A stretch of 64,000 bases of DNA from Diploscapter coronatus (Eukaryota; Nematoda; Chromadorea; Rhabditida; Rhabditidae), in NCBI GenBank assembly GCA_964036155.1, contig OZ038423.1:44965249-45029248 (forward strand), given 5' to 3'. Within the stretch, counting starts at the first letter, position 1; every line of letters begins with the position of its first letter. Under the pieces are notes generated by a model that was not told the DNA's origin, ran no database searches, and saw nothing but the letters and a program-made list of their open reading frames with translations. Below are positions 48,406-64,000 of the stretch, piece by piece. Made by a program: the position numbers and the translations under genes.

Positions 48406-51400
48406 TCGAAATCCAATTCCCAACCCTCTAGCTATACCTATTTTTGCCAAAAATATATTTATTTGCTAAAAACAACATCTATTTTATCCCGAATCATATA
48501 CTAGCTTTAAAGTATTCTCGATTTTCGAATTTTTCTGTAACTCTTTTCTGACGAGTAATTTCTGAGTTTTGTCAGGTTTTCGGTGACTAATGTCTGTATT
48601 AGTCTTTTAAAATGTGCCCTGTTTTTGCAATTTTTAAAGATATTGCAAAAATTCGGCACACTTCATATTTATCATTTTTTCCAATAAGTTTCAACAAAAA
48701 TCTTAGGTCAGACAATTGTGATGATTTAGGGCGGAGTCTATTTTCATAAGTACACACAGCCTTTCGGTTATCATATATACAAAAATAATAAGTGACAAAC
48801 GTGCCGCAGATTTGCAGTGTTGAGAACGTTTGCAAATCGCGGCAGTTTTCTAAACTACGGTATCTTTAAGACATATTTTTAGCGAATTTGTGAGAGATAT
48901 TAGACCATTTCATAAGGCAATAATCACTTTCAGAAATCAACGAATCGAGTCACTTAGAAGTTTAATAATATTTTAATTTTAAGAAATGTTTGTATTTCCT
49001 AGATCTAGCTCAATTTTTACGTAACGCGTGCACATAATTCTCGGTTTTTCACAAACATTGATTCTTATCCTGTTTTCTCTGATGATGATAATAGTCATTT
49101 TTAAATTAATAAAATTTTAGGTAAACGCCTCTAATCTGATATTTCTATCGAATGTGTAAAAATTCAAATGGGATGATGAACATATTAAATCATTTTGGTT
49201 TTGTTTGTGTGTACGCGTTGAGCTGAAAATCAGCTGAAGCTTGAAAACTCAAACTTTCGCAAAGTGAATTTTCAATACAAATTTAAAACATCTGTCTGCG
49301 TGATTGTACAAATCAAATTGTGTAGACACATCATTCGAAAATTAAAATGATTCGAAAATAAATAAGGAAAATTCGAATCATTTTGAAATCATCTGTAACT
49401 CAAATTTAGATCAACTCTAATTTAGCAGGTGGAAAAAGTAAATCAATTCATCATTGGCAATAAACATTTACTAGAAGCATTAGGAAATGACATTATTTTA
49501 TAGTATCATTATTTGTTGAATATTATTAGCTAGTCCCCAAGCTCCGCCACTTGCAAAAACGAGTTTTAAACCAAAAATGTTGAAAAGAAGTACCCTAAAA
49601 GCCCAGTATGTCTCAAATAGCACCATCTAATTCGACGATAAATCTGATTAAATGGTACTATCCAAGACAAATCAGGTCAAAATACCCGCGCACAAGTATA
49701 AATTCGTTTGCGAAAATGTGTTCGTTTTGTATGATAGATTTTTGCGATTTTTCTGTTAGCAAATTTTTTAAAATTATTCTTTCTTCACAAACATCTTATT
49801 TACAACCCAATTTACCTTTCTGTTAAAAATCTACTTCAAAACTCACTTTGGCATATCCGCTTGAGGACCCTAAACACTAGCATGATTATCTACAAATACA
49901 CAGTATTGAATCATAACTCGAAATAATGCGCTATTTTCGTGATACTATCATTTCAAATTGATAGCTTGTTCAAATTTTAAGCTCTATTAAACGCTTCATT
50001 TCATATTGTGCGACAAACTTGAATGGTTTCTTATTCTCGTTAGTTAAAATGTTATTCATCCTTTGTTAAAGCACGTTGATTCACGCTTGATTTAACGAGC
50101 CTTAGCGTCTGGCAGGAATCAATCAATGGGGCCGCCCAAGTTATCGGAACGCTTTATTCCTAATGTTAAAAGATACACGATTAAACACAGGCTGGATTAT
50201 CCTTTCCAGCGTCATGCAAATTAAACTTCTTTGAACAGTTTAGCGTTGGGATTATTACACCATAAAAGGCTCGCCGAAATATATGAGAGGAAAAAGTTAA
50301 AGGATTACTGTAAAGTAAAGAATTGCGATATGGTAGTTTGTACAAGGGTTTCTATTGATCATTTTAGCCACTTGATTTCTTTCGAATTTAGTTTATTTAC
50401 CTAGAGCCCGTAGTCTTCGCCCCTTGCAGAAATGAAAAGAAAGGAAGCAAAATTCGTCGCTTCAAACTTTATGACATTTCTCATTTTCTAACTTTTATTG
50501 TTTCTATTTTCTTTCTGGAAGTATCTGGACTCAACCGATGGCATCCAAATATCAAACAAAAATTTCAAGAAGAAATGGTTTGTATGGAGTTTCTCATTCA
50601 AAACTTCCTTTACATGTCACGGGCAGCCGAGGGCATGAAACCAGAATTCCCCCATCACATTTTCGATGTTTCTGATCAAAAAATTAAACAGAGTAACAAA
50701 TGTACTAGAAAGTACTGGGTTTCAGAAGTTTCCAATATTGAAGCATAGACTTTTCTAGAAGCAATGCTCGCAACACGTATAGACACAGTATCCGTTATAA
50801 AACGGGGGAGTCGCCCCGCGAATTTTGCTTCCTTTCTTTTTGTAACAAAATTAGGATCAATTAACTCGATTTTTCAGGGTGATTCTTTTCCTTTTCTCTT
50901 TCGAATTCGAATTCGAATATTGACACTCCTACAAAATTTCCTACAGAAATTAGCCGGGAATTATCATTTTTGCAGAGGTGATTACGGACTCTATGTTTAC
51001 CTCTTCCTTCCTTTTTAGGATTGCATATGAAAGGTAGTTATGGCTTATGTAACCTAATATGTTCAACCTTTCCCATACATAGTCATTTCTTGACTCTAAG
51101 TTTATATATTATTGTTTATTTGGAGAGTTTTAAGGGTCATATATGGAATTTTGAATGGGTGTATAAAATCCCTGTGTATTATCGAAACATCTCCCGTTCA
51201 AATTAACTCTGTTCATTTTCATTTGCTTACTCATTTAAGATCTGCGTTAAATGAACTCATTCCATAATGCGAAATATGTGTTTTAACACAGCATATAGAT
51301 GAAAAATGAGATATCATAGAAAGCATGAGTTCCGAAAGAGAAAAAGATAACGAATACGAGAGGAAATTAGATAGGTAAAACATGCAGAATGAAAGCGAGT

Positions 51401-54400
51401 TTGCAAACATGTACTTAGAATGGATAAGACTATCATTATGATATCTGTTTTGGAGACTTATATTAAATTATAGAGAAATGACTTATCTTATTTTTGCTCT
51501 GCGTAAGTTCGGAATTTCTGTTGATATACAATATATACGAGGTTAAAAGTTATGTGGAGTCACTGAGTTTTGTATATTCAACAACTTTTTCGTATCTTAC
51601 CAAGCGATATATGAAATCCCTGTATCGCACTTGTAAAGTACAATTCATTTACTCAAACTTCAATTTGATTTCTATGAACTTCTTATAGAAATTTCAATGG
51701 ACTCGCATTTTTCTATCATACTTTATATTCAAAAACTTGCACTAAAATCTCAAAAAATGTAGCTTTATCTTATGAATATGAACTAAAAATCGAAACGCGC
51801 TATTTGTATTGTATTGCTCTACGCTCCAGGTTTTCATACAAGACGTAGAGTGTTTTGAAGTTTAGTTCTTCATTGTTTGCTCATGGAACATTTTAAACTA
51901 TTCAAATCCAAATTTCATATAGTAAAATAACGTTTTAGCAGCTTTTTCTATAGTATTCTAGACCTTAATTTAGGTTCAAACATCAGTAGTCTCAACTGGA
52001 ATAAAGCTCACAGTCAGATAATTACTACGGTTGTCTGCGCTTTTAAAGAAAAGTCTCGAAAAATCAGGCTCGCTCTATCTCAAAATTTACCGACATTTGG
52101 TCAGCCTCCGTAAATTTTGCTGCCGTCAACAGTTTATGTCTAAGCCGTAGTAAATCTATCTCTAATGTTAAAGAATGGCCTTCAAAACCATCTTGCATAT
52201 ATAAATGCTCATTATTGTGTATATGTAGTAGAGCAGGTGAAAATTTGAGAGTTTTCTCAAAATTACTCCCCTTTCAGTTTAGTCTCAGATTTATCATATT
52301 CTTTAAGTTCTGAGCGTCCATACCGAATATTATTTAAACGAAATTTTATTTTTAATTCTACATCATACTGTAATCCTAGATTCTCATTGTACTGTGAATA
52401 TTAGTTGTTTTTAAAAATGTATGTATAATATAATGTCTAGAGGCTACCTGAGTTTTCAAATATTATTTTGAACTAGTAAAGTTTCCAGTCAAAACATTTC
52501 TCTCGAGTTTTCCCGTAAATAAGGAGTGTTTGTGAGCGGAACCACCTGCTTTTGCACATTACAATTCCAAATTCAGGCCAACTGGAAATGCGCTCCAGTT
52601 CTAGACAGGAGCTTAGCATTCGTGGGCGTAAATAATGATACCGTATCCTTGATTTGAAAATTTTAGAATCACTTTAGTAAAGTTATTATTCCTACAATAT
52701 CTCATGCAACTATCAGTCATTCAAATCTTAGCTTCATAGGCTAAATTCTTTTGAAGCGTATATTTTATAGTTCTTAAATGCTGCTATCTAGAATAGTATA
52801 GCATTTCAATACTTTTAAATTCAAACCTTCTAAAACTTATTTTTAAATCTATAGATTAATCTTGGTTATCCAAAATCTCTATTAATCCCTAGATTTCATA
52901 TATCCTTCAAGCAAATCGTCGTCTATTCTTTGCCTGTCATATCGCAATTGTTTCCATGTCAAAAGATGCCTCTCGATAATTTGTCCTGATACTCTCAATT
53001 AGCGAAACCAACACTCTTGTTCACACATTGTAAAGGGGATTTCATATATCCTGACATATCAAACCTCCTGGGCCAAAGACAGCTGTGTAACATCGAAAAT
53101 AACATCTTCAAATATCTAAATATGGTCATTCTATCCATAGTTTTACGGTACGGTACTCTACTTTATCTTGTAAACTTGCCCTAGCAATGAGTCACTTTTC
53201 AAACATTAGTTGATTATTTAGAATGCTTATTTCGAGCTAAAATGATTTTACTTTACGTTAACTTAATCGTCTGCTAACATGTTTCTGCGAGTTTCTTGCT
53301 TTAAGATCCATAAAATAGACTTTTTTATTTTTCTAAGTTTCGATATTATTTATTATTCCGCAATTTCGCCGATGAATTGGCAGCTATTCTGCGCTGTTCC
53401 GTAATCTATGCGCATTACTGCATCACGTCACATTCCTTTATTTCAATTGTTCTGAAACGAATCCTTTCATTAGCCTTTTGATCTTGCTTCAGCCTACATT
53501 TTTCACGTTTGTTTGTAGCTTTGAAAGCTTAATCCTCAAGCTTTTCAAGCCGGTATACCGCATTTCATATATCGCATCATAGCTTAAGCTTTAGAAATTC
53601 ATATATCCAATCATATCACATATCTAAGTAATAATACCTAATTCACAAAGCTATACATTTTCTAAATTCTCATACACATGTTTAACACCGAATTTCATAT
53701 ATTCTATCATATTATCATATGCTTAGTGGGATAAAAACCACATTATACTCTAAACTTTTCTCGATTTCTAAAAATTTAGACGAAATTTGATTGTTTAGAC
53801 TTTAAATTTCGATGGAAGTACGTTTCTTTACTTTCACATTTCTGCTCATTACTTATTCAGATCTAAATTATAGACATACACGTCTATCGTAAGATCACGA
53901 GTTTTAGCAATTAAGAATGTGTAGACTTTCTTAAAATACATGGTATATTTGTTAATACACTTAACAAGAAAATCATTTATCATCTACCCGTAATTTCTGA
54001 CTTTCAATTACCAGGAAATTAATGCAGTTAGTTTTTTCGCTATTTACACATTTCACTGCAAAGCTGCTCATCTTTGATTTCTTTAAAGCTACAAGATTCT
54101 CCTAAGGATTATATTTTATATCAAATATTATTGCTGTATCATGCAATGTTTCATATAAACAGAATCTTTGCTCGGTAATCCCTAAGTAGCAAATTTTTAA
54201 TGTCGTATGAAATCTGGGCTAAAATACACATGCTTCATCATACGGTGATTACTGTATTCATTAAAGTCAGCAAGTCTGCTCGCTTCAAAGTGAGTTTTCG
54301 CTGGCAGCTAGGGGATAAAGACTTTACGATCTAGCAAAATCACGTTAGGTCACCAGACTTTCAGATACCCGATCAAAGAAATATCGTTATTTTGAGGAGG

Positions 54401-57400
54401 AAGAAGGACTGATATCTTGATTTACGATGCTAGAAAATTGCCTAACTCGTTACCACCATACCTTGCTAATGTTAGGCAATTTGAATATAATTAGCAGGTC
54501 ATAAAATTCAAAATTTCGTCTATGTTTGTATCTTAAGAAACATCATTCAATAGTACTCTGAGTAAAGATTCAAAAAATATTGAAAATAGTTATGTTTCGA
54601 AGAAAGAATTGACTTCAATTTAGAAAATACCGTTTATTAGTAGCTGGTGATTATGGCACAATTTAATGATCCTTTTAAATGTTCCACAATTAATTCCCAC
54701 GTTTCAAGTGCCCTGTAAAATATGTTGACGGCACAGGCCCCTGTAATTTGTCCTGTAACAATTACCAATCTTTCTAATCCTTTTCAAGCGTATTTGTCAC
54801 ATTATCGTCTGCCGATTTTCTCGCCTTTTCATCCGATTTTTTGTCAATTGATGCGCTAGTTTTTGCGGTCAAATCTGAGTGCCATCGGGTCTTTAAGCGG
54901 CTACTTTTATCTTCTTTCGCATACCTGCTTTCAATGCCTCTCTTGCTAGAAGATGCATTTTCTTAGGTAATCCTTCTTTATCTCTTTAGTCTATAGGAAT
55001 TTACTATATCTTTCTGCATTCAAAAATATTTAAAATTTTAATATTTTATTTTCTGAACCTAGCTGTCACTAAGAAATTATTCTTCAGTTATACTTGTAGA
55101 AAGGTCATAATTTTTCGGAATTGATAATCATGGGATAACCTTATACCAGCGTGATCGGTGAGATTAACCGGAGCAGAATGCTCTTTAGATCTCCGAAAAT
55201 AGTCCAGTAGGGACAAAGTTATGCCCATTTTTTGTGCTACGAATAGTTTATTGCAATCGCTTCCCAAATTTCTTCGCTAGTCATTTTCGCCGTTTTTTTT
55301 ACATGATACAAAGTTTGAGGAAAAATCAATAATATATCATACAGAAATAGTTTTCCATGAGTATCAGCTAGGAATCTGGTCAGATATGTCGGAAAAAGTG
55401 ACTGAAAATTTCTAGCGCATAATTCGAATGCTAATTTTAGCGCTCTGAAATTTCTAAATACTTGTTCAAGTTTACAACATGCCCAAAAAGTTTAACCTTC
55501 AATATGGTATTTCTATAGAAAGTTCTTTACAGCATGCTCCAAGAATTACTGTAGCACTTGCCTTACAAGTAATGATATACCGGCTCAACTTTTGTCTTCA
55601 GCCCGCAAAATCCACCCACCACTTATCACCTTTTCATGTCGGATTGCTGCAAGTCATTGTAAATATTTCTCAATATTCGTCCTGAAAAGGTGTCAATCTT
55701 TTCATGCAACCGTCCTTTTATTCACATTACTTTAGAATAAATCCAGGTATCTAATAATGCAATCTCATTTTATGATGAAACTAAATCTAAATCAAAGCCA
55801 AAGTTTACTATCTTCACCTTATTTATGTAAGGGTAAATGATAGTGATAAATCTAACAAATCTCATTACTCATATGATCCTGCTTTATTCATTTTCAGATT
55901 TGGCTAATCCCGTGCCCTCGAGGCATGTTTACACATTGGAGGGGTTGATTTCGTGACTTAGGGCTTCAATATATCCCCCAAATTGGGGATATATGAAACC
56001 CAGCTGATAATTAAAGATTAGACGATTAGGGAAAGGTTAAAAGGTGAAGTTTGAAAATTACGTTTTTCATCAGCCTGAGCAAAAAAATCATTTTTCATTG
56101 ATAAGAATTTGACAATTTTGAAACGTATTGTTTCATTCTTGTTCGTTTCATTAGGTCTGTCTTTCACTATAAAAGCTTACTCTATCTTACAGTAATTTCC
56201 GAATCTCAAGAAAAACTCAATATTTATTGAAATTCAACCCGCATTAACACAGTCTCAATTTTCAAACATTCTGCCTTCACAATTTTCTGAACTTTTTGTC
56301 CCGACTTCGGGGTCTGGGTTGTGCAAAGCTATCGGGTTTCTGGGCTCAACAATATCCGCGATTTGACATATCCCCTCAGATCCCTGCTCCCATCAACATT
56401 ATCATCGTTTAAGAATGTGCATCCCTCTCCACAGAGGAGCTGTCAGGTAGAAAATGATATGAAACATCGACTCTGCGTCTATGTCCTCTCCAATGTATTA
56501 ACATCTAGACTCTGCCATGTCTAACCAGTGTTTCATCGCTGATGATACAAGACTGGGACGACAGGCCTTGACAAGGAACAAAACCCTCAGATGTTTAAGA
56601 CAGTTTGCAGTTTTTCGAGGCCCCACCCCCTTTTTTACAAACTCGGCTGACTTTTTTGATGGACACATCTTCTTGTGCGCTACGCGAGCCACAATTTGAC
56701 ACAAACAACTAAAACTTCAGCTGTCGCACTCATAAATTCGAAAATATACCGGACAGCTTCTAAAATTTTTAAAGTCTATCCCTCAACATGGGAGAATAAT
56801 TTGAGCATGATTGAGCAGACTTTTGATACCGATATGATATCATTGTCTAAAAATTCTCTATGGAAAAGATAAAGCATAACAAAAGTCAAATAATTTTTAA
56901 AGGTTGCCTACCATCCACTATATAAGCTCGTGCATAAAGTCGGAACTCAATTATCTTTGTCAAATTATCATCAAAGATTGCATTTTACCTTTTTCTAATA
57001 TAAAAATTTAGGTACTGTACCTAAAAGTTAAAGACCTTTGAATAAGCGTAACTTTACAGCAAGTGTCAGGAAGTCTCTGACAAGTTCATATAGCTCTTGC
57101 GCAACCATCTTTCTTCAAAAAATCCCTACAGTATCCAGAAATCAGCATATTTTATCCCGATGTTTGATTTTTTGCGAAAAAAGTCAAACTCCCTCTTCAC
57201 TGTGTTTTCTGTCCATCTTCTTCCCTCCCGTTGAATGTCACTTTTCAAGTCATCCGTACATAAATGTTTTGTTGTAAATTCGCTCCAAGTTTTCAATAGA
57301 ATTCCTTCGCATAATATCCTCTATGCGTTCTTATTGTCCCCAAGCCCCGCCCTCTTTTGAAGCTCCTCCTATAATTCGCTAGCCCCGCCCCGTGGCTGCT

Positions 57401-58653
57401 AACATCGTCCCTAGTTTGTTTTCAAATCTCAATGACAAAGACAGAAGCCAACAACCCAAAACCCCGACGTTTTTCGATTGGCAATATTTGAAAATATTTA
57501 TTATCATATCTTTAATCATCTATAATTTCTTACCATAGCCCAGAAAATTTAATTTCTAGATTTTGAAATTAGCATGTTCTTTAAGGTTTTACCGTATGAT
57601 CTATCAATTAATGTTATTTTGTGTCGTATAACATCCGAGAATTTCTCCACGCTTAATCATATGTCAAAGTCACAGAACAATTTTGCCGAATTTTCCTCGG
57701 ATGGAGGTTAAAAAAGATTAATCTCCCTCTATGAAAATGTTCTTCCTTACCAGTCTAAATCTTGTTATATCTTATCCCCGCTTTTTGCAGTTATGCATTT
57801 ACAATAAATCCGCCGAAATCCCTCTGTGTGTTTTTGCCTTATTCATTAATCGTTTCCATTCTGCAATAACTTCTGAGTCTCTTTCAAAACAGTGCTATTT
57901 TCCCGAGTGAAGATTTGATTCTTAACCGTGCAACCGGGATATTTTTAACTGTATGCTTAAATTTAGCTCGCTGAAGGATTTCTTTGGATAAAGTTGGATA
58001 TATTGGATATTTAAAGACCTCTATAAATGGCATCTAGTTTTTCGCTCAACCATATCTGTCCCGACTTGGTTCAGGCTACAACCTCGCTTGCAGGTATGAA
58101 GTTGAAATTAAACTTGCAATGAAGTCCAAAACACCTATCACAATAATTATTAAGAAATCACATTGCTTAATTTAAAATTCTGCAACATATCTAAAATCAT
58201 CAAAAATCTCCAAGTCACAACTCTTTGAGTACGTTTCAAAAACACTCAAATATTTCGAGTTTATCATAACAGTAATGATATTCACTCGTAATCTTCATAA
58301 AATTATCAATTAAATCACGATTAGCCATGGTCCAATCTATATTAGCCTTGGGGCGGCTTTTCTCTATATTCATATTCAGCTTTTGTATTATTGCTTTGTC
58401 GTGTTCACTGCTTGTTTGCTCATATTTGCCCACAAATATACAGTCTCTGTTAGAAGCGCTTTCAAAACTGTCAATAGACTAATTCATCTCTGAAAACGAG
58501 GCAGCCATCAATTTGCATATATTTCACGGAATTATTGGAATTTGGAAATTTGCAATCCTTCCAAAAATACACCCCTTCATTCCAACAAATCAAACCATAG
58601 AAAAAATTTAATCCCAAAACTCATCTGTCGAAAAATGCGCTTGATATTACATA
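48406..58653. other. Long gene-poor AT-rich region
   Basis: About 10 kb with no gene I can support. It contains the inverted partner of the 22-kb repeat (55150-55459), several copies of a TTTCATATATCC motif (52.9-56.0 kb), and a short palindrome at 55971-55996. Part of it is likely the regulatory region or 5' introns of the forkhead gene downstream. Confidence 0.5.
55150..55459 (-). repeat. Dispersed repeat, short copy (partner at 22.1 kb)
   Basis: Reverse complement of 22103-22632 without its internal 210 bp. Only one copy of the CAAACTTTGTA junction sequence is present. The two copies are about 33 kb apart in opposite orientation. Confidence 0.75.
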
Positions 58654-60250
58654 CAGTGCCGTCCATGTGTCTTGGAACTTTCAGTTTTTTCGAAAAATAT
58701 TCTTCTAATGAAATTTTCAAATTTTAATTTTTTTTTCAGGTGAAAGCTATTTCTATGGGCTTCAAAACGGTGTATCGGAATTGCGCGCTATTTACACTGT
58801 AGCTGCGTAAATCTTGTAAAATTAGAATCGGATCGTCCAAGAGTCTTGGAACTTTTACTATTTTTGTCTTTTCATCGTTATTATCTTATTTTTTTATCGT
58901 ATTTATTTAATTTTTTTATTTATCGGTGTAGATTTTATCGATTTTAAATGGTTTTTCGCAAATATTATACCGTCGAGTTGAAAGAGAGGATCGTCAAGCG
59001 CGCCAAGGCCAGACACAGTTTCGCCGACGCAGATGCTAATTTCCAAGTCTCCAAGCAGTCAGTTTCTCATTGATTCGATGACACACAACACCGCCGATCC
59101 CTACAGAACCATCCCAAGACCGGTGGACCCCACAAGATCAATAGGCACGTCAACAAAAGATTATTAGAACCTCTCGTTCCAATTCTCGTCTTACTGCTTC
59201 CCAAATTCTTACCGAAATTTCCCCAATTCTTGACGATAAAATTTCTGTCACCACTATAAAACGTCGCCTGGGTAAAGAGGGTTTGAATGGTAGAGTTGGG
59301 GTTCGTAAGCTGTTTATCTCCAAAAAATAATTGACCGAACGAAAAAATTGGGCGAAGTCGCATAAGGACTGGTCACGGCGCAGTGGTCTAAAATTCTTTG
59401 AAACGACGAATTCAAGTTTAATATGTTTGGAAATGGTAAGAAACGGTGGATTCGACGTCTGGTAGGTACCAGATTCGACCCCAAATACCAAATGCCCACC
59501 GTCAAGCACGGTTGTGGATTTGTCACTGTATGGGGATGTTTCAGTATATCTGACGTCGGTCCCCTTGTCCGTATTTATGAATGCATGGACGCCAATATGT
59601 ACAAGGGGATACTGGAGAAGCACATGCTTCCTTTTCCAAGAAAAAAAAATCCCCACTGGATGGGTATTCCAGCAGGATAATGGCCACAAGCACAGATCTG
59701 CCATAGTCCAGAAATGGTTCAAGGCGAAAAAGTGAACGTCCTTCCATGATTTTCGCAATTCCTGACTTGAATCCGATAGAATATTTGTGGAGCGATATGG
59801 AGAGGCGAGTTAAGGGCATTCAAGCTCGAAATACCGACGAAAAGTTCACCATTCTGCCCCGGGAATGGTACAAGACAGACCAGTGCACGATCGATCTTCT
59901 GATGGCTTCAGTGCCTAACAGATGCAAAGAGGCCATCAAGTCTAGGCGTTTTCTACTCGCTATTGAGCTAATCTTATTATTTTATCAGCTTTTATTATCA
60001 TAATTTCGTTTCTAAATTATTTATAAACCTTTTAAATAGTGTCATGTTAAAGTTCCAAGACTCTTGGACGATCCGATTCTAATTTTACAAGATTTACGCA
60101 GCTACAGTGTAAATAGCGCGCAATTCCGATACACCGTTTTGAAGCCCATAGAAATAGCTTTCACCTGAAAAAAAAATTAAAATTTGAAAATTTCATTAGA
60201 AGAATATTTTTCGAAAAAACTGAAAGTTCCAAGACACATGGACGGCACTG
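58654..60250. mobile_element. Tc1-like transposon, 1,597 bp, decayed
   Basis: Bounded by TA on both sides (58652-58653 and 60251-60252). Terminal inverted repeats are about 202 bp (58654-58855 and 60049-60250), beginning CAGTGCCGTCCATGTGTCTT. Each repeat contains the motif GTCTTGGAACTTT twice, at its outer and inner end, the layout of two transposase binding sites per end as in Tc3. The transposase between them is broken (see 58948-60003). It inserted about 580 bp upstream of the first recognised forkhead exon. Confidence 0.93.
58948..60003 (+). pseudogene. Broken Tc1-family transposase
   Basis: ATG at 58948 starts MVFRKYYTVELKERIVKRAK, a helix-turn-helix N-terminus, but a stop follows in the same frame at about 59071. 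Downstream family blocks are spread over several frames: ERKNWAKSHKDW; NDEFKFNMFGNG, with the first catalytic Asp just after a stop codon; PTVKHGCGFVTVWGCFS and MDANMYKGILEKH; then, after a nine-A run near 59641-59649, a shift to VFQQDNGHKH (second Asp) and finally DLNPIEYLW (catalytic Glu) in a third frame. So all three catalytic positions survive but the gene cannot encode an intact enzyme. An antisense 202-codon open frame here is a shadow. Confidence 0.9.
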
Positions 60251-60830
60251 TAAGTTTTAGGAAAAAATGTGGTCATTTTAGAATTTCTTAATATTGATAT
60301 CATCATTGAATGCCGATTAAAATAATGCCATCCGACTTAATATCCCAAGAAAATTTACCGTATCCTGAATTTGCTAAAATGTATCTTTTGAATTCCAGCT
60401 ACCGTAGTCTTTTTGTATTCCCGCTTCAAAACGCCGTGTCCATTTCAAATTTTGCTTGTTCGAAATGATTGATGTTTGCAGTCAGCCGTCGCATTTTTGT
60501 GCCTCTTCACTATTTTCCGAAATTCTGCGTCTTTTCCCTCATCATATTTCTACTTCTCTACTTTCTCTTTTAATAATTCACTCTCTAATCAGAAATCCTT
60601 ATTATTACAACTCTAAAAGAGGTTCATCAGAATGACAGAGAATCATCATCGTTTGGAGTAAACCACCAAACCTAAACCACAATCACCCAGGAAATATGAG
60701 GAGTATAGTAGGGTGGGGATAAATAAGATATGATGCGATTTCATATATCCAATCATAAATATTGTGCCCTTTAACAAAGTTCCACAAAGAATATCATTCT
60801 TCCAAAGGATAATAAGGCGCAAGTCTTTTG
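60251..60830. other. Short spacer between transposon and forkhead exon
   Basis: AT-rich, with one TTTCATATATCC motif at 60738-60750. It could contain an unrecognised first exon or the proximal promoter of the forkhead gene. Confidence 0.4.
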
Positions 60831-63398
<2,568 letters not shown>

Positions 63399-64000
63399 AG
63401 TTCCAATTTTTAAATCTTATAGCCATCTGGAAACATGGTATCTTAACGTATGAATATGACATGTCAGGATATCATGGTTTCACAGATTATTTTTAAAACT
63501 AAGACTTTCTTTGAAATTGAGTTTCCTAGGTCATAATCATGTAGAATAGAATTGAGGTTCAAATTTTAAAATGATCTCCCAGTGTTAGTTCTGACTACAC
63601 TTATTATTTTATTTAATCATTATTGCGTTTTCTTCATAGCTTTATTCTTAAGCCATGTCACAGCTTTAAAATTCTCGAGTTTTCATTGTAATTTTAAGCA
63701 ATGTATGGTTTCGTGTTCAAATTTATGTGATATACCCGGAAAGTGCGAAGAAAGTTGAAACTCCGATGTTTCAACTTCCTTCAACTCCATAAAACTATTG
63801 AATTTTATGCACCGATTCTGATAGATAATAAAGACTTTCAATAATCCTGTATCTTTTAAAACCTATGATTTTTGGATAAATTGCATAATTTATTCAGTGA
63901 TGATAACCGTGGTTTACTTAGAGAATATCGGTAGCCTTTTGTCGGTAAAATTGGGTCTTACCTTTCAAATGACCAGGGATTTGCTCTATCCATTGCGTAA
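63399..64000. other. 3' UTR and flank of the forkhead gene
   Basis: No further coding sequence is seen. A poly(A) signal lies at 63827-63832. Confidence 0.5.
63827..63832 (+). terminator. Poly(A) signal of the forkhead gene
   Basis: AATAAA about 430 bp after the TAA at 63396-63398, the first clear signal downstream of the stop. Confidence 0.55.

Noticed and set aside
59150..59758. 202-codon open frame on the minus strand
   Set aside because: It is antisense to recognisable Tc1-family transposase blocks on the plus strand; its own translation matches no family.

Overview
This is a eukaryotic window, almost certainly from a rhabditid-type (clade V-like) nematode. The sequence is AT-rich. Genes are split into many exons separated by very short introns of about 41-50 bp, with TTTTCAG or TTTTTAG acceptors. 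The encoded families include a nematode-specific DB-domain secreted protein, a FoxG/FKH-2 protein and a D1-like dopamine receptor, and Tc1/mariner transposons are present. Long stretches (1-7.1 kb, 22-38.9 kb, 48.4-58.6 kb) have no gene I can support firmly.

Layout, left to right. 7.17-12.18 kb (+): a D1-like dopamine receptor, best match dop-1, with 10 core exons and two possible C-terminal ends. 12.97-21.81 kb (-): a conventional, Ca2+/diacylglycerol-dependent protein kinase C, best match pkc-2. It has a pseudosubstrate, C1A, C1B, C2, kinase and V5 regions, two alternative first exons in the same phase, and two alternative terminal V5 exons. These two genes are convergent and about 0.8 kb apart at their stops. 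Phase-compatible minus-strand candidate exons at 30.7 and 33.1-33.5 kb may be further upstream exons of the kinase gene. 38.90-40.05 kb (+): a small secreted cysteine-rich DB-domain protein. 42.99-48.41 kb (+): a 21-exon SLC16/monocarboxylate-transporter-like protein of about 827 residues with an unusually long cytoplasmic loop. 60.83-63.40 kb (+): a forkhead transcription factor of the FoxG/sloppy-paired class, best match fkh-2.

Mobile DNA: a decayed 1.6 kb Tc1-like element with 202-bp inverted repeats (58.65-60.25 kb) lies just 5' of the forkhead gene. A decayed 1.25 kb mariner (61.16-62.41 kb) sits inside its first intron. There are two copies of a 200-bp MITE with CAG-initial inverted repeats and an 8-bp target duplication (hAT-type), a 137-bp TA-flanked MITE in a kinase intron, and an inverted pair of dispersed repeats at 22 and 55 kb.

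In C. elegans dop-1, pkc-2 and fkh-2 are all X-linked, so the window may come from the X-equivalent chromosome; this is inference from recalled gene locations. A dopamine receptor, a conventional PKC and a neuronal forkhead factor all act in neurons, but nothing in the sequence shows that they are co-regulated. All exon joins were worked out by eye from reading frame, splice consensus and protein-family similarity; no transcript data were available.
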